Assembly (NCBI RefSeq): GCF_002102265.1
Contig: NZ_LQPG01000011.1
Span: 62,001 to 126,000, forward strand
DNA from: Mycolicibacter longobardus
GTDB taxonomy: Bacteria > Actinomycetota > Actinomycetes > Mycobacteriales > Mycobacteriaceae
DNA length: 64,000 nucleotides
Direction: 5' to 3'
This document shows, one piece after another, positions 63,405 to 64,000 of this stretch; the first letter of the stretch is position 1; every line of letters begins with the position of its first letter. The position numbers and the translations under genes are program-made. Under the pieces are notes generated by a model, which worked only from the letters and a program-made list of their open reading frames with translations, searched no databases and was not told where the DNA came from.

Positions 63405-64000
63405 TCAGTCGAGGCGTTCGCCGCGCCGCACCTGCGGGCGCGGTGCCCGCATCCGGCGGAGCGTTGATGCCCGGCTGGCGGCGTACAGCCCCAACTTCCA
63501 CCGGGACTCGACGTTGTCGGGATACTTGGTGTCGACCCGTCGGCCTACCTTGCGGGCCAGCAGGACCCCGTCGACGGCCATCAAGATCATCAGCAGCATC
63601 ATCGCCGGTGAGATGTAGAGCTGGATCTGGGGGAGCGCCATCATGATGAACATCAGCCCCAGAGCCACCGGCATGAAGAGGCCGAGCAGGTTGTAGCGGG
63701 CGTCCACGATGTCGCGGGCATACCGGCGCACCGGGCCGCGGTCGCGCTCCAGCAGCGCCGACTCGTCGCCGGCCAGCATCCGCTCCCGGCGCTGGGCCAT
63801 CCGCTCGCGACGCTGCGCCTTCGCGGCTCGACGTTCCTCCTTGCTGAGCTTCGGCCCGGCCAGGGACTTGCGCCTGGCTCGGGCCTCCGCAGAGGTCATC
63901 GGAGCCGGCGTCACGGGGCCACGACGCTTGGTGGCCGCGCTGCGCTTGGGCGTGGGCCTCCCCTTGGGGGCGGTGACGCGGGCAGGTGCGGCTTCCCCGG
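63405..64000 (-). CDS. DUF3043 membrane protein (Rv2206-like), N-terminus cut by window edge
   Basis: At least 198 residues, and the frame stays open through the end of the window, so the true start lies beyond it. The visible part has a basic stretch ([38 protein letters not shown]), then two membrane helices ([20 protein letters not shown] and [20 protein letters not shown]) and a basic tail. An in-frame GTG at 63914 is not the start. Conserved in Actinobacteria, unknown function, and next to cobT here as in M. tuberculosis. Confidence 0.9.
   Translation of the reverse strand, partial: GEAAPARVTAPKGRPTPKRSAATKRRGPVTPAPMTSAEARARRKSLAGPKLSKEERRAAKAQRRERMAQRRERMLAGDESALLERDRGPVRRYARDIVDARYNLLGLFMPVALGLMFIMMALPQIQLYISPAMMLLMILMAVDGVLLARKVGRRVDTKYPDNVESRWKLGLYAASRASTLRRMRAPRPQVRRGERLD

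Overview
This window is chromosomal DNA from a mycobacterium. It is GC-rich throughout, many genes start with GTG or TTG, and gene order follows the M. tuberculosis block Rv2206-Rv2243 over most of its length: DUF3043, cobT, cobS, ilvE, gcvT, adenylate cyclase, leucyl aminopeptidase, dlaT, lipB/lipA, glnA1, glnE, glnA2, hip1, panB, CHAD protein, rnpB, RNase H/phosphatase, zinc-ribbon protein, Nif3, ptkA/ptpA, SURF1, ahpE, aceE, mabR, fabD. A PGRS-type glycine-rich protein with a signal peptide in place of a PE domain, and a single-lipoyl-domain DlaT, argue against the M. tuberculosis complex itself. A relative of the M. terrae/Mycolicibacter group is plausible, but this is inference.

Layout. 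1-6.7 kb: fabD (cut by the window edge), its regulator mabR, pyruvate dehydrogenase E1 aceE, a small lipoprotein, a DUF3052 protein, ahpE and tRNA-Val(TAC). 6.7-10.1 kb: accessory metal and lipid genes, namely a KmtR-type Ni/Co sensor translationally coupled to a 50-residue peptide that is 40% histidine, a divergent FadD8-type acyl-CoA synthetase, and an F420-dependent oxidoreductase. 10.1-16.0 kb: SURF1, ptpA/ptkA, an extra RNase H-like gene, Nif3, a zinc-ribbon protein and the RNase H/phosphatase fusion. 16.0-30.3 kb: a large accessory block absent from this position in M. tuberculosis. It holds an XRE-cupin regulator, a 31-residue microprotein with a YeiH-type transporter, a methyltransferase, a 2OG-Fe(II) oxygenase and a complete mce operon (yrbEA-yrbEB-mceA-F, two Mce-associated genes and a CAP-domain gene). 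30.3-37.6 kb: RNase P RNA, an unknown gene bounded by a copy of the rnpB 3' end, a CYTH-CHAD protein, a DMT transporter, an MmpL protein and an Eis-like acetyltransferase. 37.6-49.8 kb: panB, hip1 and the glutamine synthetase cluster glnA2-glnE ... glnA1, interrupted by an islet with a thioesterase, an ADP-ribosyltransferase-like gene with a coupled 61-residue partner, and a secreted protein. 49.8-64 kb: lipA/lipB, a sugar-epimerase-like protein, dlaT, a membrane protein, pepB, an adenylate cyclase, gcvT, ilvE, the PGRS gene, cobS, cobT and DUF3043 (cut by the edge).

Functional threads. The pyruvate dehydrogenase theme (aceE, dlaT, lipA, lipB, gcvT) supplies lipoate-dependent enzymes. glnA1/glnA2/glnE form the nitrogen-assimilation cluster. 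mabR/fabD belong to FAS-II mycolate synthesis. The mce operon encodes a lipid importer.

Most striking structures: (i) two single-gene islets (an unknown gene after rnpB, and the PGRS gene after ilvE), each bounded on the far side by a diverged copy of the 3' end of the upstream gene; (ii) an ADP-ribosyltransferase-like gene with an R / STT / QxE signature coupled to a tiny partner; (iii) the KmtR-histidine-rich peptide pair with a palindrome over the kmtR start codon; (iv) a perfect 20-bp palindrome upstream of the PGRS gene. No CRISPR array, insertion sequence or rRNA was seen. The only intergenic stretch over 300 bp is 19428-19759 (promoter of the mce operon).
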